DNA from: Pseudomonadota bacterium
Lineage (GTDB): Bacteria > Pseudomonadota > Gammaproteobacteria > Steroidobacterales > Woeseiaceae
Assembly (NCBI GenBank): GCA_022567295.1
Contig: JADFHE010000007.1
Span: forward strand, 22,481 to 58,262
DNA length: 35,782 bases
Reading direction: 5' to 3'
The notes under the pieces are model-generated. The model had not been told where the DNA came from and did no database searches. It saw only the letters and a program-made list of their open reading frames with translations. Numbering within the stretch: position 1 is the first letter of the stretch; every line of letters begins with the position of its first letter. Shown here in pieces: positions 31,597 through 35,782 of the stretch. A program made the position numbers and the translations under genes.

Positions 31597-32681
31597 TGCA
31601 GCGCCGGGTCGGTGCGTTGCTCGCCGCAACATTGCTAACCGGGGCATTCTTCGTTGCGACGCCGGCGCTCGGGTCCGGCGATCCTGTAGATAAAAACTAC
31701 TACGTATACGTTGCGGCTGAGTCCGAAGACACCGTGCATTTGGTGCGCTTTGGTCCCAACGGCGGAGAAGTTCTAAAGACGATCGGAGTCGGTGCTTTTG
31801 CGACCGAGATTGAAGGGCCGCACGGTATTCGCGTATCGCCTGATGGTCGATACTGGTACGTGTCCATAGCGCACGGTCTGCCTTACGGGTCCGTCTTTAA
31901 ATACGAGACCGGAGACGATGTGTCGGTCAACGATGTGCAGGCGGGGTTGTTTCCCGCGACCATGGATATCAGCCGTTCGACCGGCTTGCTGTTTGTCGTG
32001 AACTTTAATCTCCACGGCGACATGGAGCCCAGCACCGTGTCGGTCATCGACACCGTTTCGATGATCGAGGTTGCACGGATCGAACAGGGCATTATGCCGC
32101 ATGGCTCGCGTACCAGCCCGGACGGAATGTTTCACTACTCAGTGGGCATGATGGATGATTCGCTGTACGAGATAGACGTCATGAATCTGAAGGTGGCTCG
32201 AACGCTGCATCTCACTGCCAATGACGATGACGGCCACCACATGTCGGTGGTTAAGCCAACCTGGGTACAGCCACACCCGACCAAGCCGCTGCTCTACGTC
32301 GCGCTTCAGGGCGCCGACCAGATTGTTGAAGTGAGTTTGCAGGACTGGAAAATTACGCGCCGGTTTCACACGCAGAAAGGACCCTATAACCTGGCCGTCA
32401 CAGCAGACGGCAAGATGCTCCTTGCGACCTGCAAGCCGAACAATTCAACGGCAATCTGGGATCTCGAAACAGGGAAAGAGCTGGCCAACGTTGCCGCCAG
32501 CCGCCGCATCACGCACGGCGTCACGGTGAGCCCGGATAATCGCTTCGCCTTCGTAACGGTCGAAGGCGTTGCAGACGATCCAGGAACCGTAGACGTGATC
32601 GATCTCCAAACGTTCGAAACGCGGGCGTCCATCGACGTCGGCAAGCAGGCATCCGGCATCGACTTCTGGAAAATGGAGTAG
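31593..32681 (+). CDS. Exported YncE-like (YVTN-family) beta-propeller protein
   Basis: 362 aa with a signal peptide (LLAATLLTGAFFVATPALG). Repeats across residues 35-355 have the propeller signature: YVYVAAESEDTVHLVRF, GPHGIRVSPDGRYWYVS, LLFVVNFN, YNLAVTADGKMLLATCKPN, HGVTVSPDNRFAFVTVEG, TVDVIDLQTFE. No catalytic residues are evident. Translational coupling to the 695-aa propeller protein implies the two act together, perhaps as partners outside the cell (inference). The stop at 32681 is followed by a gene-poor region. Confidence 0.88.
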   Translation: MMQRRVGALLAATLLTGAFFVATPALGSGDPVDKNYYVYVAAESEDTVHLVRFGPNGGEVLKTIGVGAFATEIEGPHGIRVSPDGRYWYVSIAHGLPYGSVFKYETGDDVSVNDVQAGLFPATMDISRSTGLLFVVNFNLHGDMEPSTVSVIDTVSMIEVARIEQGIMPHGSRTSPDGMFHYSVGMMDDSLYEIDVMNLKVARTLHLTANDDDGHHMSVVKPTWVQPHPTKPLLYVALQGADQIVEVSLQDWKITRRFHTQKGPYNLAVTADGKMLLATCKPNNSTAIWDLETGKELANVAASRRITHGVTVSPDNRFAFVTVEGVADDPGTVDVIDLQTFETRASIDVGKQASGIDFWKME

Positions 32682-33002
32682 GTCGAACCCGTGAACAAAA
32701 TGATCTTAATAACTCTTAAACTCAATACTCTCCCTCGATTTAGTTTTCTTGTATTTTAGCGTCGAAGCCTGACCGAGAGGCAGGCAATTCTTTTCGACGA
32801 AGATTGGTCGGATCGTATTTTCGATTCCAAAAGTACTTAACGGCGGCACAAGAAACCGATCTGCCATGAGAAACTGCAATTCTTGCGGCCCCGGTACGCG
32901 CTCGTACCGAGCACCTCCTCTCGTGCGCCTCTACTGCGCGTTCAGAACGACCGTTTTTCCCCAACCGCACCGTCCAATTGCGTAGGTGCCGGTATTTAGT
33001 CT
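32682..33002. other. Intergenic region without a recognisable gene
   Basis: A small hairpin GCCTG...CAGGC lies near 32767-32786 inside a larger GTCGAAG...CTTTTCGAC arrangement. The minus-strand ORF at 32740-32970 has arginine- and serine-rich, low-information sequence and no ribosome-binding site; I do not accept it. The missing start of the next gene may have lain here. Confidence 0.4.
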
Positions 33003-33458
33003 TTGGTGCAAGTGATGCCTGGCGCTGATGATTGGCGTGATTTCAGCGAGTTTCAGGAGGACTGTACCGAGGGCTCCTGGGAAGCGGGCCAGTTCGGTCC
33101 CGATGGCGAAATCATCGGCCGGGCCGGAATCGTGGTTCCCAGTGATTATCCGACAGGTCCGACAGGTGACAAACTCTCCGCGGGCACCTACTACATGCAG
33201 GAAGTTGCCGAGGGCGCCGAGGACGTCGCCAAGATTCTCAAGACGAATGCATCAGTGTCCATTGAGGATGGCCAGTTTACAGGCCACTATGAAGACTGCC
33301 GCAAAGTGAAAGAATGGACGGCGTTGGAACCTGGTGGCAGCGTTGAGCACAAGTATTACTGCCCGGGAATCGACGGCCCTGGTGGCCTGGTGTTGATCAA
33401 CGGTCTTACAGGTGGTCCGACCGAGAGTGAAATTCTTATCGAGATGACATCGAACTAG
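33003..33458 (+). pseudogene. C-terminal part of a secreted hypothetical protein, N-terminus lost
   Basis: The frame reads GSWEAGQFGPDG, GIVVPSDYPTGPTGDKLSAG, YYMQEVAEGAEDVAKIL, NASVSIEDGQF, DCRKVKEWTALEPGGSVEHK and YYCPGIDGPGGLVLI. This is the C-terminal half of a family I recall as exported proteins whose full forms carry a preceding section with DWYAQD and GNVWYFGE motifs and a signal peptide. Those parts are missing here, only a TTG (33003) or internal ATG could start it, and there is no ribosome-binding site. The function of the full family is unknown to me. Confidence 0.65.
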
Positions 33459-33528
33459 AATATTGTTCGTTCAGCTAACGTTTAATTAAATTTCATGCTG
33501 CGTTAAGCGACGTCGCGTTACCCTGCAG

Positions 33529-33551
33529 GTGAACGCTAGAGGAACGTTCAC
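33529..33551 (+). promoter_or_regulatory. Leader hairpin before the 61-aa ORF
   Basis: GTGAACG (33529-33535) pairs with CGTTCAC (33545-33551). The hairpin ends one base before the SD AAGGAG (33553-33558) and may stabilise the message or gate ribosome access. Confidence 0.4.
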
Positions 33552-33563
33552 AAGGAGAATGTA

Positions 33564-33749
33564 ATGAACATCGTATACGCAGCAGAGAAACCCAGTATCG
33601 CAAAGATACTCAGCGAGTACATGCAGCGCCGCGTAAAGGCTGAGGACATCAACGTCGCAGAAAATCCCGATGAGACGGGAAGTTTCTACATCGGCTTCGA
33701 TCTTGAGCTATATGTTATGTCGCCGGACGGTACAATTACGTCAGACTAG
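33564..33749 (+). CDS. 61-aa protein with a TOPRIM-like N-terminus
   Basis: A strong SD (AAGGAG, five bases before the ATG). The first residues, MNIVYAAEKPSIAKILSEY, closely resemble the opening strand and catalytic glutamate motif (xxAEKPSxAK) of type IA topoisomerase TOPRIM domains. The rest (RRVKAEDINVAENPDETGSFYIGFDLELYV) does not follow a topoisomerase, and all other domains are absent. It may be a truncated topoisomerase reused as a small protein, or a coincidental short match. It is convergent with the methyltransferase gene, 17 bases away. Confidence 0.55.
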   Translation: MNIVYAAEKPSIAKILSEYMQRRVKAEDINVAENPDETGSFYIGFDLELYVMSPDGTITSD

Positions 33750-33766
33750 GGCGATTGTCGTCTTGA

Positions 33767-34510
33767 TCAGGGTTTGCGGAACAACATCGTAAAGCGGTCC
33801 GTGTTGCCGCTCACTGACCGGCGACCGACTTCATACTCGAGTTCGTCGTCAGCGCGAAAGTGCAGGTCCGAGTAGTCGACGAATTCGAATCCTGCGTCTA
33901 GCAGTTCTTTGATCACCCGCACCGGGTCGATGCGACGACGATTCTCGCCGTCCGCCGCTTCCATGTGACGGCGCGTGTGATCGACGACGCCATAGAGGCC
34001 ACCGCTCCTCAACGCCTTGAACACCTGGCGAGTCATTCGAGCCCTGGAATCACTGTCAAAGTTGTGCACATTCCGAAACGTCAGGACCATATCCAGACCC
34101 GAGACCCCAAATTCGAATTCGTCCATCGCGTAAAAGCGGCTGCCCTGCAGCCGACGCATATTGTCGCTCGTCGCCAGCACCTCAACCTTTTCGAATCCCG
34201 GTGTTCCAATAATGTTCTCCTCAACCCGTCTCGTGCTCAGGCCGATATAGAGTTGGCCGTTCTCGGCAAGCACGGGCGCGAGGACCCGGGTGTACCAGCC
34301 GCCGCCAGGTATTAACTCCAGTACACGCATATCATCCTTTAAGCCGAAGAACTTCAGGGTGTCGAGCGGCTTGCGATTGTGGTCGCGGTCGCGATCGGCC
34401 TGCGGCCGCGAGTCTGCCGCCAGCGCAATTGCCACCTTCGAATCGATTTCGTTGGCGGCCTGCACAACAACGGTGAGTGAAAGTAACAGAGCAGTGATCA
34501 AGAGCTTCAT
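33767..34510 (-). CDS. Exported class I SAM-dependent methyltransferase-like protein
   Basis: 247 aa from ATG 34510, which gives a signal peptide (KLLITALLLSLTVVVQAAN); the frame is open to 34615 but that start would hide it. The domain has motif I VLELIPGGGWYTRVLAP (residues 63-79), an acidic end of strand two replaced by LYIGLSTRR, and FRNVHNF in place of motif IV. Unusually, a Rossmann methyltransferase fold is directed to the periplasm, where SAM is not expected; relatives of this kind exist in gammaproteobacteria. Activity is unproven. It is divergent from the cupin gene across about 90 bases. Confidence 0.8.
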   Translation of the reverse strand: MKLLITALLLSLTVVVQAANEIDSKVAIALAADSRPQADRDRDHNRKPLDTLKFFGLKDDMRVLELIPGGGWYTRVLAPVLAENGQLYIGLSTRRVEENIIGTPGFEKVEVLATSDNMRRLQGSRFYAMDEFEFGVSGLDMVLTFRNVHNFDSDSRARMTRQVFKALRSGGLYGVVDHTRRHMEAADGENRRRIDPVRVIKELLDAGFEFVDYSDLHFRADDELEYEVGRRSVSGNTDRFTMLFRKP

Positions 34511-34600
34511 TGGCCGGTCCTCATGCGATCCAAATTGAAGCCTACCAGTTTCTGCAGAACGTGTACTATTTCTGCTGGTTGCGGGTACAGGAAGAAGAGC

Positions 34601-35149
34601 ATGGACGTGGAGCAATTTGTTGCGGATTGCAAAGCAGCAGTTACGGACTCTGCGCCGACAAAGGCCGTTCGGGAAATTGTGGCCCGTGCTGTCGCTGATA
34701 CTGCAGCGCTAGAGAAAATGCTCGGTCAGCCGGAGCAGGGCGGTATCCAGCGAGTTCACGTCTCGGATGAGCTTACGATACTCAACGTTATTTGGGCGCC
34801 ACGCATGACGATCATGCCGCACAACCACAACATGTGGGCGGTTATCGGTGTCTACTGTGGGCGTGAAGACAACATTTTTTGGCGCCGGCTCAAAGACGAC
34901 TCACAGAATCGCATCGAGGCGGCCGGTGCCAGGTCCTTGGGACCGGCTGATGTTCGTCCTTTCGGTGACGACATCATTCACTCTGTGACCAATCCAACGT
35001 CGAAACTCACTGGAGCGATTCACGTCTATGGCGGCGACTTCTTCGCGACGCCTCGCAGCGAATGGGAGACGGAAAATTTGACGGAACGGCCATACGATGT
35101 GGACAAGGCCGTGAAGCTCTTTGAAGATGCGAACCGCTGGCTCGATTGA
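34601..35149 (+). CDS. Cupin protein of cysteine-dioxygenase type
   Basis: 182 aa from ATG 34601 with GGAAG about seven bases upstream; the open frame to 34523 is not needed. The double-stranded beta-helix metal motif is visible as PHNHNMWAVIGVYCGRED (H74, H76 and possibly E89), with the third histidine H127 in DDIIHSVTNP and a following GAIHVYGGDFF. The set fits thiol dioxygenase relatives, which oxidise cysteine or a small thiol with iron and oxygen. Substrate is uncertain; the product is likely cytosolic as no signal peptide is seen. Confidence 0.82.
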   Translation: MDVEQFVADCKAAVTDSAPTKAVREIVARAVADTAALEKMLGQPEQGGIQRVHVSDELTILNVIWAPRMTIMPHNHNMWAVIGVYCGREDNIFWRRLKDDSQNRIEAAGARSLGPADVRPFGDDIIHSVTNPTSKLTGAIHVYGGDFFATPRSEWETENLTERPYDVDKAVKLFEDANRWLD

Positions 35150-35182
35150 CAGCTGCGTGCGAAAATTCGGTCGGCTTTGGGT

Positions 35183-35779
35183 TCAGGCGAAAAGTCGTGA
35201 GAACGCCCCTGGGTCCGTCATCGCTACGAATATCAGGCCGCTGATCGCTCCGCACAGATGCGCATCGTGGTTGATGCGGCCCCTGGCTTGGATTGACGCC
35301 CAATAAGAATAGCCGACGAAACCGATGGCGAAGAGAAATGCGGGAATGGGGATGGGGATCGGAAATATAAACAACGACCGCGTCGGAAAATAGACGATGT
35401 ACGCGAATAATACGGCCGAGATTGCGCCGGAGGCGCCGAGTGATGCGTAACCCGGATTATTGCGTTGCTTGTACCAGGTACATGTATGGCTGATGACCAG
35501 ACCAAAGAAGTACAAGATGAGAAACGGAATTGTGCCAATGAACCGTTCCATCGGGAACGCGAAAAAATAAAACGTGAACATGTTGAACAATAAATGGCCG
35601 ACATCGGCGTGCACGAAACCACTTAATATCATTGTGTCGTACTGGCCTTTCCGCAAAAAATGATACGGCCGGAACAGGCACATGTCGATAATTCGCGGCG
35701 ATCGAAACAGACCGATCAGGCTGATGCCGATGGTCAGAATCATGATGAGAGGTGCCGCTATTTGTCCGGTTTGAAACAT
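35183..35779 (-). CDS. Rhomboid-family intramembrane serine protease
   Basis: 198 aa and starting at ATG 35779, three bases from the window edge, so an upstream start outside cannot be excluded. Six membrane segments are visible. Catalytic residues: S117 in SLGASGAISAV and H174 in NHDAHLCGAISG. The second helix carries the supporting pattern GFVHADVGHLLFNMF with H57, H62 and N66. The family cleaves transmembrane substrates in the inner membrane. The ends of this gene and the cupin gene are convergent, 33 bases apart. Confidence 0.92.
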   Translation of the reverse strand: MFQTGQIAAPLIMILTIGISLIGLFRSPRIIDMCLFRPYHFLRKGQYDTMILSGFVHADVGHLLFNMFTFYFFAFPMERFIGTIPFLILYFFGLVISHTCTWYKQRNNPGYASLGASGAISAVLFAYIVYFPTRSLFIFPIPIPIPAFLFAIGFVGYSYWASIQARGRINHDAHLCGAISGLIFVAMTDPGAFSRLFA

Positions 35780-35782
35780 TTG

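Noticed and set aside
32740-32970. Minus-strand 76-codon ORF in the gap after the YVTN propeller
   Set aside because: Arg/Ser-rich, no ribosome-binding site and no recognisable motif.

Overview
The window looks like a chromosomal segment of a gammaproteobacterium, possibly a marine or sediment lineage. The evidence is the 23S/5S rRNA sequence, the compact plsY / birA-coaX-SPOR / tRNA-Thr run, and moderately GC-rich coding sequence with many ATGA/GTGA stop-start overlaps. Genus cannot be fixed from sequence alone.

Layout. (1) 1-1450: the 3' end of an rRNA operon (23S tail, spacer, 5S, terminator), followed by a second, broken copy of the 5S tail and terminator. (2) 1561-4012: a secreted DUF3015-like protein and a DUF4105-like envelope protein. 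(3) 4035-4535: a pseudogene of an alpha/beta-hydrolase whose intact paralogue lies at 9261-10202, welded to another copy of the rrn terminator. (4) 4699-9258: a two-gene operon with a divergent TetR-type regulator. The operon encodes a class III aminotransferase and a fused kinase/PLP phospho-lyase-type enzyme, and suggests phosphorylation followed by elimination of an amino alcohol such as hydroxylysine or ethanolamine. (5) 9261-20954: metabolic genes. These are a lipase, two glutathione transferases, a CtlX-like and a DDAH-like guanidine-modifying hydrolase with a wrecked SPFH gene between them, an M61 peptidase, an EamA transporter, a lipid kinase, PlsY, BirA, CoaX and a SPOR-like protein. 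(6) 21026-21101: tRNA-Thr(TGT), apparently the left edge of an accessory region.

(7) 21102-29310: a lower-GC accessory region of short modules: a 55-aa membrane protein, a 170-aa membrane protein, an IS30-family element, a DsbA-like protein, a small membrane-anchored protein, a two-gene unit behind a near-consensus promoter, and a three-ORF operon ending in an Xre regulator behind a perfect palindrome. The modules are separated by at least seven copies of one composite hairpin repeat, all in the same orientation although gene orientation varies. At its right end lies a solitary integron gene cassette with a recognisable attC site but no integrase, abutting a truncated D-aminoacylase.

(8) 29509-35779: a coupled pair of secreted beta-propeller proteins, a truncated secreted-protein gene, a 61-aa ORF starting like a TOPRIM domain, an exported methyltransferase-like protein, a cupin of the cysteine-dioxygenase type and a rhomboid protease.

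The strongest candidates for something undescribed are the co-oriented composite repeats between accessory modules, the orphan integron cassette, and the kinase/phospho-lyase fusion operon. The window is also rich in decaying genes (five to six pseudogenes or fragments), several with junctions that can be read to the base.
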